Positions 25,086 through 33,699 of a stretch of DNA of 57,012 nucleotides are shown here, piece after piece (positions within the stretch are counted from its first letter, which is position 1; every line of letters starts with the position of its first letter). The translations under genes and the position numbers were made by a program. The notes under the pieces were generated by a model. That model searched no databases. It was given only the letters and a program-made list of their open reading frames with translations, and was not told where the DNA came from. Source of the stretch: Candidatus Cryptobacteroides merdavium (lineage in GTDB: Bacteria > Bacteroidota > Bacteroidia > Bacteroidales > UBA932); contig JADIMO010000015.1 of assembly GCA_017694755.1 (NCBI GenBank), forward strand, positions 1 through 57,012, written 5' to 3'.

Positions 25086-27860
25086 ATGGGTTGTAGATTG
25101 CCAATATTCAGGAAAGCCCTGATGGCTCTTGTCCTGATGTCCGGAGCATGTTCCTTGTATGCAGGGCCTTTTAATATTGCTCCTGAGGCCAGGGTCACTG
25201 CCTCATCATATAGAGAAGGCGGTGAACCGTCAAATGCCGTTGACGGCAAAAGCAGGATTTTGAACAGGTTCGAATGGGTTTCGGATGCCGAGATGCCATA
25301 TTGGCAGCAGATGAAATTCCCTTGGATAAGGCTGGACTGGGATGAGGAAAGATATATTGACAAGATCATACTTTATGACCGTCCGGATCCGGATGTCCAC
25401 ACTCCTGGAGGGGTGCTCGTATTCAGTGACGGAAGCCGGATCAGCGTGACGGCGATTCCGAATGACGGGTCGCCCAAAGTCGTGGAATTTCCTGAAAAGA
25501 AAATAAAGTGGGTGCGTTTTGAGCCTTCAGATGCCATAGGTTCATATATAGGACTGTCTGAAATAGAGGTTTTCCCGTCCAGAAGAGATTATGATGACTA
25601 TGTGTCATGGGTGGATCCGTTCATTGAGACGACCAAAGGCAGATTTTTCTTTTTTGTGACCGGATGCCGTCCTTTCGGAATGATCGGGGCTGCTCCGATG
25701 ACCCGTAACCGCAATCAGTTCGGAGGCGGATACAACTACAATTCCACTGATGTCCTCGGTTTCCCTCAGATACACAATTGGGTGCTGGCCGGGCTTACTT
25801 TCATGCCTGTGACCGGGGATGTGGACATGACCGGGGGAGAGAATGCCTGGAAATCTTCGTTCTGTCATGAAGATGAGATAGCCCGTCCGGGATATCATAA
25901 GATGTTCCTTAATGATTACGGGCTTAATGTGGAGCAGACTTCTACGGAGCGTGTGAGCTTCTATAGGGTCACCGCCGCAGAAGATTGCGATGTCAAGCTG
26001 ATGCTTAATCTCGGAGGCTATGTGGCTTCTACCACGATGGTGAATTCCACTGCGAGGAAAGTCAGTGATACGCGTATAGAGGGCAGTTTTGACACATACG
26101 GACGTCACTGGGGCGGTCCGGAGAATGTAAAGGTGTTCTTTGCTGTGGAGTTCGGCAAGCCGTTTTCACGGATGGACGGATGGGCAGACGGGGAAAGGTA
26201 CGAAGACATTACGGATTTCGAGGGATCGCACAAGATTACGAGAAGGGCTGAAAACGAAACTCTCAGCTACCTCGATTCTCCGTCCTCCGGTGTTTATGCG
26301 GAATACAGGGCGGAAGCCGGAGATGAATTTCTCGTAAAGATGTCCATTTCGTATGTGAGCTGTGAGAATGCCTGGGAGAATCTTGAAACTGAATGCAGCC
26401 ACTGGGACTTCGGCAAGGTAGTGGAGGATTCCCAGGAACAATGGAACGAGTGGCTGGGGAGAATTGATGTCCGGGGCGGTGATCCGGACCGTAAGGTGAA
26501 GTTCTATACCGACCTGTGGCATGTGCTTCTCGGAAGGCACAAGCTCAATGATGTCAACGGCCAGTATATGGACTTGACGGAGGGGCGCAGGTACTATTCC
26601 TATACCCTTGACATAAAGCCTAAGCTCAGGCAGCTTCCTTTGGACGGGAATGGAAAGCCTCTCTACAATATGTATAATTCAGACGCCTTTTGGCTGACCC
26701 AGTGGAATCTGAATATCCTTTGGGGTCTTGCATGGCCGGAGGTCATGGATGACATTTCGGCTTCTCTCATCCAGTATGCAGACAACGGAAAATTCATTCC
26801 GAGAGGTCCTTGTGGCGGTGGATATACGTATATAATGACAGGATGCCCTGCAACTCCGCTTATCGTATCGGCATACAATAAGGGAATCCTTACAAAAGTG
26901 GACCCTGAGCATGCCTATCAGCAGATGAAATGGAATCATAGTCTTGACGGCATCATCAGTATAGACCAGTCATATCTTGACAAAGGCTACATAGAGGGCA
27001 ATGCCGGGCGGACACTGGAGGCCAATTTCCAGGATTGGGCTCTTGCCCAGATGGCCGGCCGTCTCGGACATGAGGATGACAAGGAATATTTCCTTAAACG
27101 TTCAGAAGGGTGGAAAACATTGTACAACCCTGATCAGAAGCTTATTTTTGCCAAAGACAGGGAAGGCAAATGGGTAACGGACAATCCTCTTGACGGAAAC
27201 GGTTGGGTGGAAGCAAATTCATGGCAGGGGACATGGTCGGTGTCACATGGTATCCGCGAATTGTCTGAAATGATGGGCGGGGATGACGAGCTTTGCAGTA
27301 AGCTGGACCATGCTTTTGAAATGGCAGCGCCTCAAGACTTTATATTCGGTTACAGTTCCGGGTATATCAGCTATGCCAACCAGCCTGGCTGTTCCAATGC
27401 CCACGTGTTCAACTGGGCAGGAAAGCCCTGGATGACACAATACTGGGTCAGAAGGGTAGCTCAGCAGGCATATGGCGCCACGAGTCCGGATTTCGGATAT
27501 GGAGGACATGATGAGGACCAGGGGCAGATGGGCGGAGTCAGTGCGCTGATGGCGATAGGCCTTTTCGATATCCGTGGAACGGCTGAGGCGAGACCCGTAT
27601 ATGAGATAACATCTCCTGTATTTGATGATATCACAATCCGTCTCAACAATGATTACTATCCAGGCAAGGAGTTCAGAATCAAGACATACAACAATTCACC
27701 GGAGAACTGCTACATCCAGAAGGCGCGTCTGAACGGCAAGCCTCTGAAAACATTCTGGTTCTATCATGAAGACTTTGTGAAAGGAGGTCTGCTTGAAATC
27801 TGGCTTGGTCCTGAACCTGACAGGAACTGGGGAACGGCAGGTTATCCTCTTGAAAAATAA
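25086..27860 (+). CDS. GH92 glycosidase with N-terminal discoidin-like CBM, second copy, acid Glu replaced by Gln
   Basis: The protein has 924 residues with the same layout as the enzyme at 16171-18897. After a signal sequence there is a discoidin-like domain (EARVTASSYREGGEPSNAVDG to IGLSEIEVFPS), then the GH92 region (WVDPFIETTKGRFFFF, SDAFWLTQWNLNILWGL, VEANSWQGTWSVS, GGHDEDQGQMGGVSALM). The segment ANQPGCSNAH carries Gln766 at the general-acid position. The two copies share long identical blocks and flank SusC/SusD, so they are tandem duplicates that have diverged in the CBM part. It heads the operon with the ROK kinase (1-base gap) and phosphomannose isomerase. Confidence 0.92.
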   Translation: MGCRLPIFRKALMALVLMSGACSLYAGPFNIAPEARVTASSYREGGEPSNAVDGKSRILNRFEWVSDAEMPYWQQMKFPWIRLDWDEERYIDKIILYDRPDPDVHTPGGVLVFSDGSRISVTAIPNDGSPKVVEFPEKKIKWVRFEPSDAIGSYIGLSEIEVFPSRRDYDDYVSWVDPFIETTKGRFFFFVTGCRPFGMIGAAPMTRNRNQFGGGYNYNSTDVLGFPQIHNWVLAGLTFMPVTGDVDMTGGENAWKSSFCHEDEIARPGYHKMFLNDYGLNVEQTSTERVSFYRVTAAEDCDVKLMLNLGGYVASTTMVNSTARKVSDTRIEGSFDTYGRHWGGPENVKVFFAVEFGKPFSRMDGWADGERYEDITDFEGSHKITRRAENETLSYLDSPSSGVYAEYRAEAGDEFLVKMSISYVSCENAWENLETECSHWDFGKVVEDSQEQWNEWLGRIDVRGGDPDRKVKFYTDLWHVLLGRHKLNDVNGQYMDLTEGRRYYSYTLDIKPKLRQLPLDGNGKPLYNMYNSDAFWLTQWNLNILWGLAWPEVMDDISASLIQYADNGKFIPRGPCGGGYTYIMTGCPATPLIVSAYNKGILTKVDPEHAYQQMKWNHSLDGIISIDQSYLDKGYIEGNAGRTLEANFQDWALAQMAGRLGHEDDKEYFLKRSEGWKTLYNPDQKLIFAKDREGKWVTDNPLDGNGWVEANSWQGTWSVSHGIRELSEMMGGDDELCSKLDHAFEMAAPQDFIFGYSSGYISYANQPGCSNAHVFNWAGKPWMTQYWVRRVAQQAYGATSPDFGYGGHDEDQGQMGGVSALMAIGLFDIRGTAEARPVYEITSPVFDDITIRLNNDYYPGKEFRIKTYNNSPENCYIQKARLNGKPLKTFWFYHEDFVKGGLLEIWLGPEPDRNWGTAGYPLEK

Positions 27861-27861
27861 A

Positions 27862-28767
27862 ATGGCTATGGAACAGATAAAAGAAAAATATGCGGTCGGC
27901 GTGGATGTCGGCGGAAGTCACATTACGGCAGTGGCGGTGGATCTGTCCACAGGAGATATGCTCGGGACTCCGGTTGAGGTCCCGGTGGACAGTTCAGGCA
28001 GTGCGGACTATATTCTGGACAAGTTCGCACAATGTATAGGTGCGGCGATAGCGGCATCCGGCACTGAGGTAAGAAATGTGGGCATGGCTTTCCCTGGACC
28101 GTTTGATTATGTGAACGGCATATCGACGGTTTTCGGAGTTGCGAAATATGAACGGATTTTCGGTCTTGACATCCCGTCTTCTCTCTCTCCCCGTCTTGGA
28201 AAATTCGGAAACATGAATTTCAGATTTGTCAATGATGCTTCTGCATTTGCCCTTGGAGAATGTTTCGGGGGAGTTGCGCGAGGCGTCAGAAGGACCATGG
28301 CCCTTACTCTCGGTACCGGGTTGGGTTCAGGATTTGTGGCGGACAATGCTCTCGTGGAAAGCGGAGAACTTGTGCCGGCAAACGGTTGGGTCTATAATCT
28401 TCCTTTTGACGGAAGCATTGCAGATGAAGCTTTTTCCACGCGCTGGGTCTGCCGCAGATTCAAGGAACTTACTGGAGAGGCAGTGAAAGGAGCCAAGGAA
28501 GTTGCGGACAGATGCGGAACTCTCCAGGAGGCAAGAATTCTCTTTGATGAGTACGGCCGCAGGCTTGCATCTTTCGCAGCACCTCTGATAGTGCGGTTCG
28601 GAGCGGAGATGCTTGTGCTCGGAGGCAACATTGCCAGGGCATATGGACATTTCGGAAGCGCATTGGAAAAGGGACTCGCTGATGCCGGTGCCGGTGTTCC
28701 GGTGCGGGTTTCAGCCTTGATGGACAGGGCTGCCCTGGTGGGAGCGGCGCAGTTGTTTGCAAGATAA
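27862..28767 (+). CDS. ROK family sugar kinase, probable mannokinase or glucokinase
   Basis: The protein has 301 residues from ATG 27862, one base after the GH92 stop; the longer open frame into the upstream gene is not credible. The ATP-binding DVGGSHITAVAVDLSTG and MTLGTG-like ALTLGTGLGSGFVADN motifs are clear, as is FVNDASAFALGE with the catalytic Asp. The Cys-rich zinc site CxCGxxGCxE found in many ROK kinases is absent; the matching part reads FDGSIADEAFSTRW, as in a branch of Bacteroidota ROK proteins. Being between GH92 and phosphomannose isomerase, it most likely phosphorylates mannose to mannose-6-phosphate in the cytoplasm. Confidence 0.88.
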   Translation: MAMEQIKEKYAVGVDVGGSHITAVAVDLSTGDMLGTPVEVPVDSSGSADYILDKFAQCIGAAIAASGTEVRNVGMAFPGPFDYVNGISTVFGVAKYERIFGLDIPSSLSPRLGKFGNMNFRFVNDASAFALGECFGGVARGVRRTMALTLGTGLGSGFVADNALVESGELVPANGWVYNLPFDGSIADEAFSTRWVCRRFKELTGEAVKGAKEVADRCGTLQEARILFDEYGRRLASFAAPLIVRFGAEMLVLGGNIARAYGHFGSALEKGLADAGAGVPVRVSALMDRAALVGAAQLFAR

Positions 28768-28794
28768 TGTTAAATGTTAAAACAGGTATATATT

Positions 28795-30555
28795 ATGTCT
28801 GAATTGAGAAGGACTACCCAGTATTTGCTTCCCATAGAAAAGGAGGAAGTTGCCGGATATGACATCTATCCGGTTCATGCTCTTGGCGATGATAAGATTT
28901 TCAGCGGTTATGGACAGCTGGCGGAGAAGCTCGCAGGCCATAAGGCTGTCATGGTTGACGGATATGTCGGGGTACGTTTTGATATTTTCATGGATGGAAT
29001 GAACCGTGCCTTTGCTGCCATGGGCATCAAGCCGGTATGGTGGAATACGGACGTTGCCATGAAATCTTCTGATGACATCTTTGATATGGTGGGCCCGTTC
29101 CTTGGCGGGGATGACCCGATCTTCGGATTCCGCACTTCGCTGACGCTCGACCGGTTCTTTGATATGGACCGGCTATTGAAGATATCCCCGGACAGTTCTG
29201 CAGACATCAATATCCTTATAGGTACCGGTGCCGCTTTGGCGGACTGGGACGGTCCATTGGTATATATTGACATACCGAAGAATGAAATCCAGTTCAGGGC
29301 GAGGGCCGGAGCCATAGCCAATCTCGGCGCTGATGCGCCGGAGGCTCCGAAGAAGATGTACAAGCGTTTTTATTTTGTGGACTGGGTGGTTCTCAACCGG
29401 CATAAGAAATCCATTCTTCCTGCAATAGACATCTTTGTTGACGGTCAGAGAGAGGAAGAAATTACATGGGCTTGCGGGAATGACATACGCAAGGGCCTTG
29501 AAGGGCTTTCACATAATGCCTTCCGTGTGCGTCCATGGTTTGAACCTGGTGCATGGGGCGGACAATGGATCAAAAAACACATCAGGTCTCTTGCACAGGA
29601 TGTTCCTAATTATGCATGGTCATTTGAACTGATTGTCCCTGAGAACGGACTGATATTCAGCAGCGGCAGGAAAATGTTGGAAGTGTCGTTCGACTTCATC
29701 ATGTATCAGGCCGGAGAGGATGTCGTCGGAAAGGAGTGTCATGAAGAATATGGCGATGAATTCCCGATCCGCATGGACTATCTTGACAATTTTGACGGCG
29801 GCAACCTGTCCATCCAGTGCCATCCGCATAAGAAATACATACAGAAGAATTTTGGCGAGGTCCTGACTCAGGAGGAGACATATTACATACTTGATACTTG
29901 TCCCGGGGCACAGGTCTATCTCGGTTTCAAGGACGACATTGTCCCTGAGGAGTTCGAGTCCGCCCTGAATGAAAGCTTTGAAAAAGGGACCCCGCTTGAT
30001 GTCCCTAAGTACATCAATTCTGAGAGTGCCCATAAGCATGACCTTTTCCTCATCCCTCCCGGGACTCTTCACAGTTCAGGACGCAATAACCTAGTGCTGG
30101 AAATCAGTACCACACCATATATATTCACGTTCAAGATGTATGACTGGCTTGCTCTGGACCTTGACGGCAAGCCGAGGCCTCTCAACATCCGTCGGGCAAT
30201 GGATAACCTCTGCTTTGACAGGAAAGGGGACAAGGTAAAGGCTGAACATGTCTGCAAGCCTGTGCTGCTTGAGAAAGGTGAGGACTGGGAACTCTGGCAC
30301 ATGCCTACACATCCGAAACATTCATACGATGTGCATAGGTTTGTCGTGAATTCTTCCGTTGAAGAGACTACGGAAGGGAAATGTCATGTGCTGAATCTGG
30401 TGGAAGGCGAAAGTGCTGATGTCATCACTAAGGACGGCATGACATTCCATCTCAGCTATGCGGAGACGCTTGTAGTTTCAGCTGCCGCGGAATCTTACAG
30501 GATAGTCAATACTTCCGGGCGCAGTATAATGATGGTGAAGGCTTTTATGAAGTAG
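28795..30555 (+). CDS. manA: Class I mannose-6-phosphate isomerase with extra kinase-like N-terminal domain
   Basis: The protein has 586 residues from ATG 28795. The C-terminal half is a cupin-type phosphomannose isomerase with the zinc ligands of class I: Gln341 and His343 in SIQCHPHKKY, Glu360 or 361 in QEETYYI, and His426 in PPGTLHSSG. The N-terminal 200 residues are not part of normal PMI. VDGYVGVRFDIF (residues 54-65) sits where uridine-kinase-like P-loop enzymes have the GxxGxGKST Walker A, and YIDIPKNEIQFRARAG and RFYFVDWVVLNRHK follow. The lysine and serine of the P-loop are lost, so this domain should not hydrolyse ATP. The enzyme would turn mannose-6-phosphate into fructose-6-phosphate. 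Confidence 0.88.
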   Translation: MSELRRTTQYLLPIEKEEVAGYDIYPVHALGDDKIFSGYGQLAEKLAGHKAVMVDGYVGVRFDIFMDGMNRAFAAMGIKPVWWNTDVAMKSSDDIFDMVGPFLGGDDPIFGFRTSLTLDRFFDMDRLLKISPDSSADINILIGTGAALADWDGPLVYIDIPKNEIQFRARAGAIANLGADAPEAPKKMYKRFYFVDWVVLNRHKKSILPAIDIFVDGQREEEITWACGNDIRKGLEGLSHNAFRVRPWFEPGAWGGQWIKKHIRSLAQDVPNYAWSFELIVPENGLIFSSGRKMLEVSFDFIMYQAGEDVVGKECHEEYGDEFPIRMDYLDNFDGGNLSIQCHPHKKYIQKNFGEVLTQEETYYILDTCPGAQVYLGFKDDIVPEEFESALNESFEKGTPLDVPKYINSESAHKHDLFLIPPGTLHSSGRNNLVLEISTTPYIFTFKMYDWLALDLDGKPRPLNIRRAMDNLCFDRKGDKVKAEHVCKPVLLEKGEDWELWHMPTHPKHSYDVHRFVVNSSVEETTEGKCHVLNLVEGESADVITKDGMTFHLSYAETLVVSAAAESYRIVNTSGRSIMMVKAFMK

Positions 30556-30679
30556 CGCATAAATATTGGATTCAGTATATTGATGTGGCAGAGGTGATTT
30601 CTGAAGATTTGATGTTTCCCTGGAAATCTGATATTCGAAAGAAGGGATGAGGTTGATCTCACGGAAAACAAGAGAGGAA

Positions 30680-30718
30680 GGGTGATGGCTTTCATTTATG
30701 GGCCATCACCCCATTTTT
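30680..30718 (+). terminator. Intrinsic terminator of the GH92-ROK-PMI operon
   Basis: The arms GGGTGATGGC (30680-30689) and GCCATCACCC (30702-30711) pair perfectly over 10 bp with a 12-base loop, followed by CATTTTT. It separates the glycan locus from the riboswitch-controlled genes. Confidence 0.85.
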
Positions 30719-30735
30719 CTGTTGACGTCTGCTTT

Positions 30736-30766
30736 TTTGCAGATTTGGAAAATTGCTGTATCTTTG
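30736..30766 (+). promoter_or_regulatory. Promoter ahead of the FMN riboswitch
   Basis: TTTG at 30736-30739 lies 19 bases before TATCTTTG at 30759-30766. Transcription would start just before the first helix of the riboswitch. Confidence 0.8.
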
Positions 30767-30775
30767 CGGGCGCAT

Positions 30776-31004
30776 ATCTTCAGGGCAGGGTGAAATTCCC
30801 GATCGGCGGTAAAAGTCCGCGAGCTGAAGTTTCAGGCCGGAAGGCGGGGACGGATGCAGGAACCGTTGGAACTGCGGTACCGACAGTAATGTCAGTGAGG
30901 ATATTTTCAGGACAGGCCATTTGCCGTAGGTTGTCATGGAATGACGGGTTTGGCAGTAGGTTTGGAAAATATCGGATCTGATGACAGTCTGGAAGGAAGA
31001 AGAC
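30776..31004 (+). ncRNA. FMN riboswitch (RFN element)
   Basis: The highly conserved 5' half is present: ATCTTCAGGGCAGGGTGAAA, then TTCCCGATCGGCGGT and GTCCGCGAGC. The 3' half has ACCGACAGT and GACAGTCTGGA and closes with GAAGAAGAC, which pairs with the 5' ATCTTC to form P1. The variable arm between ACCGACAGT and GACAGTCTGGA is long (about 90 bases) and folds on itself (GAGGATATTTTC with GAAAATATC). The arm loop around AGGAACCGTTGGAAC is less canonical than the first half. Such elements bind FMN and turn off riboflavin synthesis or uptake genes. The start of the next gene is about 110 bases downstream. Confidence 0.9.
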
Positions 31005-31112
31005 ATGGATAAGACATCATGATGTTGTGCATGATGTATTGTTGTGTGTTTATTTCTATTTTGTATGCCTTGAATTGTATGCCATGCGTAACAATTTAAG
31101 GTTTTTTCATTT

Positions 31113-33644
31113 ATGAAAGACACACAGAAATTTTTCCGCAGGGCATCCGGTTCAGATCAGAGCAAGACAATGTCTGCCGCGAGAGCCTTTTCTGCGTTGA
31201 TTTTCCTGGCAATCTGCCAGGTATTGTATTTCCCTGTATTCTCTTCTGCATCGGATGGGGCACCATCGTCCCGTCAGACCGGTTTGCGGGACGACTGGCA
31301 TGTGACGGCCGGGGTGGCGCTTTCTCCAGGAATTGCGGATACAGCGGCGGATTCCCTTTTCTGGCAGGGGGATACTCTCACGCTCCGCGAAGTGACGATT
31401 TCCGCATCTTTCAACAGTTCGAAAAGCAGCCCTTTGCGTCTGAGTACGGTGACGAGCGGAATGCTGAAGGACAGGGCGGCGGCAAGAACCTATCCTGAAC
31501 TGCTGAAAAACATTCCGGGGCTTTATGCGACTTCGGAATCGGGAAGTTATGGAGATGCAAGGCTGAACATCAGGGGCTTCAAGCAGGAAAACATTTCGGT
31601 TCTGCTCAACGGGATTCCCATTTCCGGTCTGACTACCGGAAGCATGTACTGGAACAACTGGATGGGGCTTGCCGATGCCACATACGCGATACAGGTCCAG
31701 AAAGGAATCGGCTCATCCATGCTGTCGGACAGTTCTGTGGGCGGATCTGTGAATATCATCACGGCGGTGGCGACGGAGGAGGCTTCTGTTGAGGCAGGGG
31801 CGTATGTGTCGCATTATGGCACTGCGAAAGGATATCTCAAATATGACAGCGGGCAGCTGAAGCACGGGTGGGGAATAAACCTCATGGCCTCCTATGTCGG
31901 TGGCAGCGGATATGTGGATGCCACGGATGTCAGCTCGTTTGCCTATATGCTCAATGTCAGCAAGCAGCTCGGGAAATACAACACCCTTCTTTTCACTGCT
32001 CTCGGCTCGCCGGAAAAACATGAGCAGCGTTCGTCCCGGCTCAGCATCGGCGAAGTGCAGACATACGGGCTTAAATACAACAAGAACTGGGGCTGGAGAG
32101 ACGGAAAGCAGTTCAACCTTAATCTCAACAATTATTTCAAGCCTTATTTCACTCTCCAGCATCTGTACAGCCGAGGCCGGCTTTCTATGACCAATTCCAT
32201 TTATCTGGCTATCGGGAACGGGGGCGGACGATGGAACGAAAGCAAAGGGCAGCAGATTTCATCATTCAGGACAGCTGACGGGCAGGTGGACTGGGATGCC
32301 GCCATTGCTGCCAATACGGCCTTCCCTGCAGAGAACGGCGAAGCGGGTGCGGCTGAAGGAATTTCGGCACGGAATATACTTTCTGATTATCTTGCCGGAC
32401 ATACACAGGCAGGGGCGATAGTTTCTGCAAGCGTGGCTCTGGACGAAAGGTGGAAGCTTGATGCGGGAGCACATTATCAGCTGTATTCGACATGGGAGAA
32501 AGAACAGATAACGGATCTGCTCGGGGCCGATTACTGGTATGAGGACTATGCCGCCAATTCGCTTGCCGGCCTTGCAGGAAGAAACCCTGTCAAGAAAGTG
32601 GGGGATTATGTGAGGACGGACAACGGCAAGATCATCAATCACGGCACCGTCTATGCTTCCGCAAAATATTCTTCGGAAAGGGTCAATCTTAATTTCGGCG
32701 CTTCAGGATTCTTCAGTGCCAACCGCAGGTGGGACAGATACAATTATGTCGGAGATGACATTTACAGCGATGTGGCCTGGGGGGCCGGTTTCAGTGCAAA
32801 GGCAGGTGTCCTCGTAAAGGCCGGGAAACGCAGCAGTGTCTATCTCAACGGAGGGTATTACAGCAGAGTGCCATATTCCGGCACTTACTTTTCATCCGGA
32901 AACAACGAGATTTCACAGGGAGTGAAGAATGAGAGGAATATCCTTGGTGAATTGGGCTACCGCTTCGTCTATGACAGGGGCGGGGCGGAAGTCACTGCCT
33001 ATGCGGCATATTGGAAAAACAGGACGCTTATGTCCAATCCTTATAAACTTCAGGACGAGGACCAGACGAGGTATATGATTACCGGGCTTGATGCCTTCCA
33101 TTATGGGGTCGAGATAGAGGCATTCCACAATTTCACGAGGTGGCTGAAGCTGTCAGCATTCGCTTCCATAGGGGACTGGAAATGGAAAAATGATGTGCAG
33201 GCGACCATCTATGATGACTATACGGGACTTCCTGTTTCACAGGTGAATGTCTGCAGCAACGGGCTTCCTGTCGGCGATGCGCCTCAGACGCAGGTGGGGG
33301 CAATGCTGGAGGCCAGGCTCCCTGCCGGATTCCGTTTCTCTGTCAACTGGACATTCAACGACAGGATGTATGCCGATTTCGAGCCTGAGGACCGTACTGA
33401 CCCTGATGACAGGGCTGATCCATACAGGATTCCGGGCTATCATCTTCTCGGCGCGGACCTGAGCTGGTCCCATGATTTCCCGAAAGGGATTTCTACGACC
33501 TTATTCGTGACGGGTTCCAATCTTTTGGACACATTCTACATAGAACGCGGCACTGACGGTTCAGCCCATGACCTGGAGTCTTTCAGGGGATTCTGGGGCT
33601 TCGGCCGCAATTTCAGTTTCGGTCTGCGGCTCTCTTTCAGATAA
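31113..33644 (+). CDS. TonB-dependent outer membrane receptor under FMN riboswitch control, candidate flavin importer
   Basis: The protein has 843 residues. After the N-terminal signal region (AFSALIFLAICQVLYFPVF) comes a plug domain (LTLREVTISASFNSSKSSPL, YPELLKNIPGLYATSESG, ARLNIRGFKQENISVLLNG, VQKGIGSSMLSDSSVGGSVN) and a barrel ending FGRNFSFGLRLSFR with a terminal aromatic. It is of the classical FecA/CirA-like size, not SusC-like, and has no SusD partner. The only gene-specific clue to its ligand is the riboswitch upstream: receptors behind an FMN riboswitch are expected to bring riboflavin, FMN or FAD across the outer membrane. This is inference. The shikimate genes follow 55 bases later on the same strand. 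Confidence 0.85.
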   Translation: MKDTQKFFRRASGSDQSKTMSAARAFSALIFLAICQVLYFPVFSSASDGAPSSRQTGLRDDWHVTAGVALSPGIADTAADSLFWQGDTLTLREVTISASFNSSKSSPLRLSTVTSGMLKDRAAARTYPELLKNIPGLYATSESGSYGDARLNIRGFKQENISVLLNGIPISGLTTGSMYWNNWMGLADATYAIQVQKGIGSSMLSDSSVGGSVNIITAVATEEASVEAGAYVSHYGTAKGYLKYDSGQLKHGWGINLMASYVGGSGYVDATDVSSFAYMLNVSKQLGKYNTLLFTALGSPEKHEQRSSRLSIGEVQTYGLKYNKNWGWRDGKQFNLNLNNYFKPYFTLQHLYSRGRLSMTNSIYLAIGNGGGRWNESKGQQISSFRTADGQVDWDAAIAANTAFPAENGEAGAAEGISARNILSDYLAGHTQAGAIVSASVALDERWKLDAGAHYQLYSTWEKEQITDLLGADYWYEDYAANSLAGLAGRNPVKKVGDYVRTDNGKIINHGTVYASAKYSSERVNLNFGASGFFSANRRWDRYNYVGDDIYSDVAWGAGFSAKAGVLVKAGKRSSVYLNGGYYSRVPYSGTYFSSGNNEISQGVKNERNILGELGYRFVYDRGGAEVTAYAAYWKNRTLMSNPYKLQDEDQTRYMITGLDAFHYGVEIEAFHNFTRWLKLSAFASIGDWKWKNDVQATIYDDYTGLPVSQVNVCSNGLPVGDAPQTQVGAMLEARLPAGFRFSVNWTFNDRMYADFEPEDRTDPDDRADPYRIPGYHLLGADLSWSHDFPKGISTTLFVTGSNLLDTFYIERGTDGSAHDLESFRGFWGFGRNFSFGLRLSFR

Positions 33645-33699
33645 ATTCTTTGTCCCTCTGTCTGAAAAACGGAACTTTTTGCGTAAGTTTGTTTTGTTT

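Noticed and set aside
33568..33699. Upstream extension of aroB into the receptor gene
   Set aside because: The added residues are out-of-frame receptor sequence; ATG 33700 gives a start like other AroB proteins.
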